A stretch of 36,053 nt of DNA from an uncultured Bacteroides sp. Its GTDB lineage: Bacteria; Bacteroidota; Bacteroidia; Bacteroidales; Bacteroidaceae. Under the pieces are notes generated by a model. The model ran no database searches. It was not told where the DNA came from and saw nothing but the letters and a program-made list of their open reading frames with translations. This document shows, one piece after another, positions 1 through 8,700 of this stretch; within the stretch, counting starts at the first letter, position 1; the number at the start of each line of letters is the position of its first letter. A program made the position numbers and the translations under genes. The stretch lies in contig USEY01000040.1 of assembly GCA_900553815.1 (NCBI GenBank), positions 1 to 36,053 of the forward strand, written 5' to 3'.

Positions 1-76
1 CATCTCAGAGCCTGTTTAAACTTTGCTAATTGGGACGTTTGCGGACATTCATTTTGTTTTATTATGGTAGTACATA

Positions 77-2680
77 TCAGATTTCCAACTCGGGCACTAC
101 GTCGCGCATGGTAGTGACGTAGCCATTCTCATCAACGATGGTCTCCTGTCCCTTGTAGGTAATGCTTACCTTGTCCTTGGTACTGCGTATAAAGAACGAG
201 GGTGCACCTTCGGCCTTGAGGTTGACACTGATAAGCCAGCCACCGGCCTTAATGCGGCCGTCCTCCAGTATTTCGGGTGCCTTGGCCGGATGCTTTACAG
301 CGTGAGTGTTAATAATGGTGCCAAAACGGTAGACTTTGGCTTTCTCCGACTTGGCGGTAAAATGATAATGGTTAGGATACTTTTTAAAGTTACCTTTATC
401 ATCGGCACGCAGCCAGTTATGGGCCGGCACAAAGAATTGGCTGGTAGTATCGGTCTGCAAAGCACCTGTAGAGAAAATGTAAGCATCTGAAGCTCCGCCT
501 CGTCCCGAAAGGCCCTGTACATGAATATAACGTTTATCTGTCTTATCCACGGTCATTGGTTGAGTCACCGTATGCAACATAAAGGTATAGTCAGCCGGTT
601 CGGATGCTTCCAACTCATCGTAAATGAAAATATAGCCGGTAGTACCCAAGTTAACGATGTGACGACGGAATTTCGTAAGAGGCACATCATCCCAACCATT
701 TTCTGGTGTATAATGTACATCGCTCTGTTCACCACGTTTCAACCACAGCGGCGAGATTACCTTACCGTATGCATTGGAAGCGTCGCCCAGCACATAGCCT
801 ATTTTCTCTCCTACATAATAGCGGGGAATCCATCCATAACCTTCCACACCTATGCGTTGCCCCATGCCATTGACAAGAATTGTATTGTGGGCACGAGTAC
901 CACGATGACAAAGCATGCTATGTACATCAGTAAATTCAATGTGGTGGCCACTGCTGTAGAAAATGGGCTTGCCACCAAAGAAGGTGTTGAAAGCATTCTG
1001 GTTGGCCAAAGCATGGGAAGTAGAACCATAAGGGCTACTGCGAAAGCTCCACATGGCATTGCTGCCCACACGGTCCCAATTAGTCTGGAAAGATGCCAGG
1101 CCGGTTTCAGGGAAAACATATCCCCAAGGCAAAGCTGTCAGGCCGGGGCCATCAGGCAAAGCTTTATCACACTGCAGCCGGAACCAGGCCAAATCACCGG
1201 GCTTAGCCAGCAAAGCCTTCTTCAAGTAAAGGGGTTCGACTTTAAGGGTACGGCGTACAAAGTCGGCTGCATAAGTATTGCCGGTAAGACGAGCCAAAGC
1301 ATCCAAATAACCGATACGTATGCTGTTAGGACGCATAACATTCTGGTGTGAACTGCCATTACCACCCGATTTGGAGAAAGGAGGCTGCTGGAAGATGGTA
1401 TACATTACATTGTTGGTATACCATGGATCACTGAAGAAATCAAAACCTGTAAGTTTTGTATAATAATAAGGCACTTCAATAAGAGTACGCGTATTGACCG
1501 TGAAATAGGAATCACCATTGTGCCAACCTCCATCTTTGTTCAAACCCGGAAAGCGTGCCAACCATACGTTGTAGCAATAGTCAGTCCATGTATCGGCCTC
1601 GGGCAACTCGCCATAAGTGGCAAAAGCAGCCATGGTTAGAATACGGAGGGTCATTTGCCAGATATGATTTTCGGCAATGTGATTCTCCATATAGTTATTG
1701 AAATGATTATACATGCCGGTACCTTTCTGACGAATATCATCAAGAAGTTCCTTCTTTTGGTCAGCAGTCAGCAAGTCATAAAACGAATCATAGGCCATGG
1801 AACAAAGCGACAAAAGCGTGGCATCATTGAAATCGCCTTTGACATTTTGATTCTTATTCCAGTCTGACATGGTCATAACACGTCTGATAGCCTCGTCAGC
1901 ATATTTTTTGTCTTTGGTCAGAAGATAAGAGCGTATCAGAGCTTCCACATTCTGTTCCTCAGCGTCGATGATGCGACGGCTCTCACGGGTAAGATAAGAG
2001 TTTATCTGCATCTGGTTAGTAAGGTTCTTCACTTGGTCAGTTTTGATGTCTTTCACATCTTTCATGGGTGTCTGCAATACCTTGTCGGCCCGCTCCAGAT
2101 ACCATTGTCTTTCCGGCTTGGCCACACTGCCGGCTATGAAAGCATCCCATTCGTCTTTCATGACCCACACACGCGGATGACTTTTAGGTACTTTGGTTAA
2201 AAGTTCCTTTAGCGAAGGAGGACAAAACTTGGCATCATTCTTGCCTACAGTCAAAGTAAGTACTTCGCTCCACTGAACATGCCCATCTTTTACATAGCCA
2301 TACTGCCAGAACCATTTACCCGGCTCCAATGTTTTTTCCGGATTATAAAAAGGCCAGCGTGTTTCTACTTCCACCCTATTACGAGTAAACTCCTTATCAC
2401 GGGCATACCTTATCTTATAAGCCAATTTCGTTTTATCTACTTTCTTACTGAGATGTTCAAACCCATCCATTGGTGCACCATCCGACTGTGCTTCAACCGG
2501 CAAAGGCCATTGGAAAGATATGAAACGGTCATCAATCACGGCTCCGTCAAGCGGAGAAGGAGTAGCACGCGACTCATGCATCAATGATTGTTCCGTTAAA
2601 CGGATGTTGGCAGTGGGCTGTGCCAGCAGTGGCAAACCTACAGATGCCAGAAATAGTGTAACAAAGATTTTTCTCTTCAT
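77..2680 (-). CDS. PL15-like heparinase II/III-fold polysaccharide lyase (probable heparin/heparan sulfate lyase)
   Basis: 867 aa with a signal peptide ending near LLAQ (about residue 21), so exported. The N-terminal part (about 30-500) resembles the DUF4962/alpha-toroid region of heparinase II/III proteins. Visible motifs are a double Asn-His (N333-H334 and N338-H339 in NHIAENHIW) and H387/Y392 in GWHNGDSYF, placed as in lyases that use Asn, His and Tyr for beta-elimination. The C-terminal part (about 540-860) carries the RAHNTILVNG signature of the heparinase II/III beta-sandwich. From family knowledge, PL15 contains alginate and heparin/heparan sulfate exolyases; the sulfatase and GH88 neighbours favour the latter. 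It would cut oligosaccharides to leave a 4,5-unsaturated uronate that GH88 then removes. It is the last gene visible in an operon running leftward. Family confident, substrate inferred. Confidence 0.85.
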   Translation of the reverse strand: MKRKIFVTLFLASVGLPLLAQPTANIRLTEQSLMHESRATPSPLDGAVIDDRFISFQWPLPVEAQSDGAPMDGFEHLSKKVDKTKLAYKIRYARDKEFTRNRVEVETRWPFYNPEKTLEPGKWFWQYGYVKDGHVQWSEVLTLTVGKNDAKFCPPSLKELLTKVPKSHPRVWVMKDEWDAFIAGSVAKPERQWYLERADKVLQTPMKDVKDIKTDQVKNLTNQMQINSYLTRESRRIIDAEEQNVEALIRSYLLTKDKKYADEAIRRVMTMSDWNKNQNVKGDFNDATLLSLCSMAYDSFYDLLTADQKKELLDDIRQKGTGMYNHFNNYMENHIAENHIWQMTLRILTMAAFATYGELPEADTWTDYCYNVWLARFPGLNKDGGWHNGDSYFTVNTRTLIEVPYYYTKLTGFDFFSDPWYTNNVMYTIFQQPPFSKSGGNGSSHQNVMRPNSIRIGYLDALARLTGNTYAADFVRRTLKVEPLYLKKALLAKPGDLAWFRLQCDKALPDGPGLTALPWGYVFPETGLASFQTNWDRVGSNAMWSFRSSPYGSTSHALANQNAFNTFFGGKPIFYSSGHHIEFTDVHSMLCHRGTRAHNTILVNGMGQRIGVEGYGWIPRYYVGEKIGYVLGDASNAYGKVISPLWLKRGEQSDVHYTPENGWDDVPLTKFRRHIVNLGTTGYIFIYDELEASEPADYTFMLHTVTQPMTVDKTDKRYIHVQGLSGRGGASDAYIFSTGALQTDTTSQFFVPAHNWLRADDKGNFKKYPNHYHFTAKSEKAKVYRFGTIINTHAVKHPAKAPEILEDGRIKAGGWLISVNLKAEGAPSFFIRSTKDKVSITYKGQETIVDENGYVTTMRDVVPELEI

Positions 2681-2846
2681 GGTATTTTTCCAATAATAAA
2701 AACCAACTCAATATTTTACGTATGCAAATATCAGAATTCACATCCGGTTTATATTTCTTTATTGTCTTTTTCCACTTTCACTTTTGATGAAATATCTATC
2801 ATTTTTGTCCATCAGACTGTTACTCATGTCCAAACTCACAGTATAT
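2681..2846. other. Intergenic spacer between sulfatase and lyase genes
   Basis: AT-rich 166-bp gap inside the run of minus-strand PUL genes. The minus strand has GATATTTG about 50 bp before the lyase start, one base from the TAnnTTTG -7 consensus, but no clear -33 TTTG at the right distance. A weak internal promoter is possible. No terminator hairpin is obvious, so read-through from the sulfatase gene is the simpler reading. Confidence 0.3.
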
Positions 2847-4214
2847 TCATCTGGGAACAAAGCGAGTAATAGAATAAGGGCCAGGAGTAGGATGCTTTTT
2901 CATCCATTCCAGCAGAAGAAGCCTATGCTGCTTCAACTGTTCCTTATATTTGGCCTCAACAGCCAAGTTACGCATCTCTCCCCTATCGCAATACATATCA
3001 TACAACATTTCACGATTTTTCCCTGCTTCATACAACACATACTTATATTGGGGAGTACGTACCATCCATCCACAAGTACCTCCGGTTTGGGCAAAAAGAG
3101 TTTCGGTCACCACATACGCCTGATGTTCCATCTGTGTGTTGCCGCTTTCTGCCACTTTACAAAAACTGACACCACATGCTCCTGTCGGAGGCTTGATGCC
3201 AGCCCACTCACAAATACTGGGCATAAGATCAACTCCATTATTAATCAGCTGAGGCATGACAGTGCCGGCATTTTTTCCACCCGGAAGGCATACTACGAAA
3301 GGCACGTTGACCACTTCCTCATAGAGTACAGTCTTTTGATTCCATTGATGGGCCGCAGCACCATCACCATGATCGGAAGTAAAGATAATCACTGTATTCT
3401 CCCATAATCCCAATCGTTCTATTTCGTCCACAACCTTGCCTATCTCTGCATCAACATGCTCCACCAAACGATAATAAGCATTCAGATAACGACGCCAATC
3501 ATCTGGAGTATAATTGCGTGTAGGATACAAGCGGTAACTCTGTTCACGTTCATAAGTCAGTACATCGGCATCGTAAGGCGACACCGGGAAATTTGCCGGC
3601 AAATTGGGACAATCGGCCAAATCAGCCTCTGGTAACTGCGCAAAGGGAGTATTTTGGCAACGTGCATATTCGCATATATTATGCGGATTATCGAACGATG
3701 CTACTAAAAAGAATGGTTTGGAATGCGGACGACGCAAAAAGGCTACTACCGATTCAGCCAATCCATTATCATTATGACCATGCAGATTTTCAAAACCAAA
3801 GGCATGAGAAGCCGGTAAGGAATTTGTGTTCACATGCCACTTGCCGGCATAGGCTATTTCATAGCCAGCCTGCTCCATCAAAGTTCCCAATGTACGAGTG
3901 CGCAATGAATCGGGCATAGGTGTTTCGTTCTCAGCCATACCAATCTGTGACGGTGTATATCCTGTAAACATGGAAGCACGCGAAGGACCACTCAGAGGTA
4001 ACGAACAGTACGCATTCGGAAAGCGCAAACCATGCGCAGCCAAACGGTCCATATTAGGAGTCTGCAAATCAACATTTCCCGCACAGCTCATGGCTGTTGC
4101 CGTCTGTTGGTCGGTCATGATATAAATGATATTAGGACGTTCCTTAGCATACAAAGCCATAGGAAACAAACCACCAACCAACAGTGAAGGAATTATATAT
4201 CTACTACCTGACAT
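2847..4214 (-). CDS. S1-family sulfatase, serine-type formylglycine site
   Basis: 455 aa, exported (signal peptide about 1-23, then KERPNIIYIMTDQQ). The sulfatase signature is S75-G-P-S-R79 followed by ASMFTG, so the residue converted to formylglycine is Ser75. Known Bacteroides sulfatases of this type are matured by an anaerobic radical-SAM enzyme (anSME), which is not in this window. Other family marks are D35 after the first strand, the GKWH motif, and TSDHGDG near the middle, a metal-ligand motif. It would remove O-sulfate from glycan fragments in the periplasm. It lies 40 bp downstream of GH88 and reads the same way, so co-transcription is likely. A uronyl 2-O-sulfatase role is attractive because GH88 enzymes commonly need 2-O-desulfated substrate, but the S1 subfamily and position specificity cannot be fixed by eye. 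Confidence 0.92.
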   Translation of the reverse strand: MSGSRYIIPSLLVGGLFPMALYAKERPNIIYIMTDQQTATAMSCAGNVDLQTPNMDRLAAHGLRFPNAYCSLPLSGPSRASMFTGYTPSQIGMAENETPMPDSLRTRTLGTLMEQAGYEIAYAGKWHVNTNSLPASHAFGFENLHGHNDNGLAESVVAFLRRPHSKPFFLVASFDNPHNICEYARCQNTPFAQLPEADLADCPNLPANFPVSPYDADVLTYEREQSYRLYPTRNYTPDDWRRYLNAYYRLVEHVDAEIGKVVDEIERLGLWENTVIIFTSDHGDGAAAHQWNQKTVLYEEVVNVPFVVCLPGGKNAGTVMPQLINNGVDLMPSICEWAGIKPPTGACGVSFCKVAESGNTQMEHQAYVVTETLFAQTGGTCGWMVRTPQYKYVLYEAGKNREMLYDMYCDRGEMRNLAVEAKYKEQLKQHRLLLLEWMKKHPTPGPYSITRFVPR

Positions 4215-4254
4215 AAATGTTCACTTTATATTGAAAATATCACTACTTTTTCTT

Positions 4255-5523
4255 TTATTGCCGAACATAGCCTACATATTTGTTCAAAGCCTCCAGATAA
4301 TAATAGTCAGCATAGTTAAGAGGAACATCAATTTCTGAACCATGTGGTAACGAGCCGGTAGAATGCTGTAATATAAATCCGGCATTTGTCCCTTTGGCAG
4401 CCAAATAGTCCTTACCGGAAAGACTTTCAAGTATTCTGCGAGCATAGTCAAAATACTTATCCCCATCCTGTACCAAGCCACTCAAATCAATCAAAGCTGA
4501 AGCTATAACAGCCGCTGCCGAAGCATCACGAGGCGTATCAGGCTGAATCGGCGCATCCAAATCCCAATAAGGAATACAATCTTCGGTCGTAATGCGGCGC
4601 ATAATCATATCGGCTACCCTAACTGCCTGTTGCAAGAAGGCCGTATCCTTTGTCTCTTTATAACAAAGTGTATATCCATATACAGCCCAGCCCTGTCCTC
4701 TTGACCAAGACGAATTATCGTTCTTCCCCTGAAACGTCTGTTTAGTTTCTACAGAACCGTCACTGTTATAACTAACCAAATGATAACAGCTATAATCGGG
4801 ACGGAAATGATTTTTCATCGTCGTGATAGCATGAGTTACGGCTATATCAGCATATTTAGGATTACCCGTCAGCTTACTTGCTTTAAACAACAACTCCAAA
4901 TTCATCATATTATCAATAATAACCGGATAATGCCATGTTCCGAAATCCCATGAACGAATACAACCAACCACTGAATCAAAGCGACTACACAAATTATCGG
5001 CTGTTTCTACCATTACTTGTACAATCGAATCGTGAGGAGCCAAACGCAAAGCATTACCGTAACTGCAATTCACCATAAATCCTACGTCATGAGTATTTTT
5101 CATATAACGTACCAAATTCAGTTTATTGGTAAACCGTATAGCCTGCGCTTTCAATGAATCATTGCCTGTCAACTCATAAGCATACCATAAACTCCCAGGA
5201 AAGAAGCCGCTAGTCCAATCGGCCAAAGAACACAATCTTCTTTTTCCTATTAACTCCTGAGATGGATTAGGATGAATGGAATCGGCATTGACTTTATGTT
5301 CCAACTGTTTCTCCAGAAACTGCAGTTCATAACCAGCCCAAACTGTACGCGGCATTTTCAATGAATCCTCTAAATCGGCTGCTGTTGACAATAATTGATA
5401 TACTGCTGCATCTTCAGCCTGTTCTATCCACGTATCGTGCGAAACTGAAGTATGATTTTTGCAAGCTGTCAATCCAAAGAGCAAAGCAGTTCCAATAAGC
5501 AAATAATTTTTTCTCATGTTCAT
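4255..5523 (-). CDS. GH88 unsaturated glucuronyl hydrolase, lipoprotein
   Basis: 422 aa. The N-terminus is a lipoprotein signal with lipobox LTAC, Cys21 being the lipidated residue. The body is an alpha/alpha-barrel of the GH88 family: D146 in THDVGFM and D204 in IIDNMMNLELLF match the two catalytic aspartates, and SWSRGQGWAVYGY and PRDASAAAVIASAL are typical GH88 stretches. It hydrolyses the 4,5-unsaturated uronic acid left at the non-reducing end by a polysaccharide lyase, fitting the lyase gene in the same operon. Two in-frame ATGs (5523 and 5517) are equally plausible starts. It is the first gene of the GH88-sulfatase-lyase operon, preceded by the control region at 5562-5706. Confidence 0.93.
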   Translation of the reverse strand: MNMRKNYLLIGTALLFGLTACKNHTSVSHDTWIEQAEDAAVYQLLSTAADLEDSLKMPRTVWAGYELQFLEKQLEHKVNADSIHPNPSQELIGKRRLCSLADWTSGFFPGSLWYAYELTGNDSLKAQAIRFTNKLNLVRYMKNTHDVGFMVNCSYGNALRLAPHDSIVQVMVETADNLCSRFDSVVGCIRSWDFGTWHYPVIIDNMMNLELLFKASKLTGNPKYADIAVTHAITTMKNHFRPDYSCYHLVSYNSDGSVETKQTFQGKNDNSSWSRGQGWAVYGYTLCYKETKDTAFLQQAVRVADMIMRRITTEDCIPYWDLDAPIQPDTPRDASAAAVIASALIDLSGLVQDGDKYFDYARRILESLSGKDYLAAKGTNAGFILQHSTGSLPHGSEIDVPLNYADYYYLEALNKYVGYVRQ

Positions 5524-5561
5524 GGTTCTTGTGATTTACAGTATTTACATATTACAAAAAA

Positions 5562-5593
5562 GTGCTGCCGAACCTTTCTTTGTCCGACAGCAC
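5562..5593 (-). terminator. Rho-independent terminator downstream of the HTCS gene
   Basis: On the minus strand the two 12-nt arms pair along their full length with two G-U wobbles, around a short A/G-rich loop, and are followed by a run of six T. The wobbles give mismatches on the plus strand, so the structure is directional for minus-strand transcripts. It sits about 117 bp past the HTCS stop and 38 bp before the GH88 start. Confidence 0.75.
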
Positions 5594-5600
5594 AAAATTA
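5593..5600 (-). promoter_or_regulatory. Candidate -7 box of the GH88-sulfatase-lyase operon promoter
   Basis: The minus strand reads TAATTTTG, a full match to the Bacteroides -7 consensus TAnnTTTG. A TTTG lies 24 bp upstream, slightly longer than the usual 19-21. Predicted initiation falls around 5586, inside the first arm of the terminator stem, so transcripts starting here would lack part of that arm. Confidence 0.5.
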
Positions 5601-5647
5601 AACCATGAATAACGAACCGACTTTCAAATGCGATTTCTCTTATTTCG

Positions 5648-5706
5648 ATTCTGTTGAATAGACTATTCATTCTGTTGAATAGACTTTCACTTCTGTGCAA
5701 AAAGAC
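5648..5706. repeat. Direct repeats with 21-bp period, candidate HTCS operator
   Basis: ATTCTGTTGAATAGACT occurs twice without a mismatch, at 5648-5664 and 5669-5685, start-to-start 21 bp. A degenerate third copy sharing TTCTGT is exactly in register at 5690 and runs to the HTCS stop. The repeats lie about 60-120 bp upstream of the predicted GH88 transcription start. Two helical turns of spacing is what a dimeric AraC-type activator such as the adjacent HTCS would be expected to use. Confidence 0.6.
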
Positions 5707-5709
5707 GAT

Positions 5710-8700
5710 TTATCTTCCTTCCTTGGCGTATTCAGAAGGCAAACAACCGAAATATTTCTTAAAGCTTATGGTGAAATAAGAAGGAGTATTGAAACCCACC
5801 ATAACACTGATTTCGGCCACACTGTACTTACCTTCTTTCAGTAACTTGCATGCCCTGTTCAAACGCATTTTCCGTATAAACTCATTGGTTGACTCACCTG
5901 TCAGAGCTTTCATCTTCAAATGCAGATTGGAACGACTCATGCACATTTCTCTGGCAAATTCATCGGTAGAAAAATCTGTATCATCCAAATGACGCTCTAC
6001 TATTTCCATGGCCTGTTTCAATATTTTTTCATCCAATGGATTAAGTGCAATCTTTTCTGGTACAATCTCATCAGACTTGGAATAATATTCTATAGCCATA
6101 TAACGGGTACGGAACAGGTTGCGAATCTTTGCAACCACTACATTCAGCACAAAAGGTTTCGGAATATAATCGTCAGCTCCTACTTGCAATCCTTCCAATT
6201 GTTCCTTAACATCAGCCTTGGCCGAAAGAATAATAACCGGAATATGACAAGTATTCATATTCTGTTTAATTGAACGACATAACTGCAGACCATCCATCAC
6301 CGGCATCATCACATCGGTCAAAACAAGGTCTATTTCCTGTCTCTTCAATATTTCCAGAGCCTCCTCTCCATTTCCAGCCGATTCTACCTGATACAAAAGA
6401 CCTAACTCTTCTGACAAATAACGACGGATATCCACATTATCCTCCACCACCAGAATATGTTCCTTCTTTGAGGTCCTTTCCTCCTGTTCCTTTTCGCCAT
6501 CAACTATCTCCTCCTCCGGCATGTCTTCTTCCGTATCTACAATATACATATCAGGGTGATTGGTTGTATGTATACTGTCATCAGCCTGCTCTGTATTTGC
6601 AACAGCTCGTTCAGTCATCGAGTAGGATGCTTCATCTACAGGAAGAAAAACGGTAAACGTACTGCCCACCCCTTCCTGACTGTCCAATTCTATGCGTCCA
6701 TGATGTAACTCTACCAAACGCTGAACCAACGAAAGCCCTATTCCACTACCCGGATGTTCACTATCTACCTGATAGAAACGCTCAAAAATCTTATCCTGCT
6801 TACCTATGGGAATGCCGCTGCCGGTATCTTTTACCTGTAAGATTAAATACCCATTTTCCTCCTTTAACAATACAGTAATACTCTGCCCTTCACCCGTATA
6901 CTTGAATGCATTAGAGAGCAGATTATTTTCTATCAGCTCCAGATAATCAGGGTCGCACAAAATTTCCCTCTGCTCAACCTCCGAAACAAAACGATATGCT
7001 ATCTGTTTACGCTGTGCCAGCCGTTCATAAAACAAAAAGTTTTTCTCTATTACCTGATGAATATAAACAGGACGAACCTTCAACTGAAAGACCCCTAACT
7101 CTGCACGCCGATAATCCATCAACTGATTAACCAAATGCAACAGCCTGTCTGCGTTTCGCTTAATATGTTCCAGCTGCCTGCGCATCCAACGGTCATCGAC
7201 CTTTGCTAATAAATCCTGAAGAGGAGCTAGAATCAATGTCAACGGTGTACGCAGTTCATGCGAAATATTGATAAAAAATCGCAGTTTCATTTCATTCATC
7301 TCCTTCTGACGTTCCTTATCCACACGTTCCATTTCTATCCGGCTCTCCATAACCTTTTGCGTCCAGAAATAACGAACCACAAATGTTATACATCCTATAG
7401 CGACCAAGACAAACAGAAGTCGAGCCCACCAAGTGTCATACCAAACAGGCAATACCACAATCTTCAAAGAAGATGGAAATTCATTCCAAATTCCGTCATT
7501 GTTGGCAGCCTTTACCAAGAAATGATATGTTCCTTGTGGTAAATTGGAATAAGAGACTGTTCGAAGCGTATTTGTCTGATACCATTCTTCATCATAACCG
7601 TCCAGCTTATAAGCAAATGTATTATGATTACCAGCAATATAGTTGGGTACCACAAATTCCAATGAAAACATGCTCTGATCGGCACTAAACGTTATTTCTT
7701 TTGTATGGCTGATGTGCTGCTTCAAAATACCGGTCTTATCTCCGGGACGAACCGGCCGGTTAAACAAACGGAGTTCAGTAAAAATGACGGAAGGTGCATA
7801 CGGATTATCGGACAACTGCTCAGGGTAAAAAGCCGTCAAACCATTCACACCACCGAAATACATTTGTCCACTACGAGTACGATAATAAGCATACGATGTA
7901 AACTGGTTACTCTGCAATCCATCGGCTGCTGTATAATTCCTAAAGCTTCCATCTTCTGGAAACAAGCAGCTTAAACCATAATCTGTGCTAATCCACAGTT
8001 TGCCATAGCTATCTTCCAATATGCCATATACAAGATTATTGGGGAGTCCATCAGCCACTGTATATCTTTTCACTTCACGCTTAGCTTCTGCAAACCGGAA
8101 CAAGCCATCCCTGGTACCTATCCAGAAAACGCCTCCATCTTGTTCATACACACACAACACTTCCTTCTTATTCAACTCATGCACCTCAGGAAGCAATTGA
8201 ACCGCCTCTAACCCTGTATCTGTTACCCGGAATGTATAGAAACCTTCCCTACCACTAATCCACAAACGTTGCTTGCTATCCTGAAAGAACATCTGAATAT
8301 TGGAAAGCCGGAAAGGCTGTCCGTCCACTTTCAAAGAACAGTCAGTAAATGTCTTAGTTCGTTTATCAAAACACTGCAGACTTTCCAATGTACCCACCCA
8401 AAGTTCCTGCTTGTTTTTAGGATAAATAGCATAAATGCTCTGAGCCGCAGCTGAGGAAGTTGACGAAGCCACTCTATCAATCTTTCCGTTGGATAAATTC
8501 AGAATGCTCAATCCACCAACATGACCGCCAATGTAGGCCACCTGCTTGTCTTCATCTATCCAAATAGACTTGATATCGTTGGAACCCAAACCATCCTTAA
8601 CCGTATAGTGACGAAACGAATCACGACTTTGGTCGTACACATTCACCCCACCATTGGTACCTATCCACAACTTGTTTTTACTGTCCTCCGTTATGCAACT

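Noticed and set aside
521..1351. 276-codon plus-strand ORF inside the PL15-like gene
   Set aside because: It is antisense to a well-supported lyase, has no family motif and no promoter.
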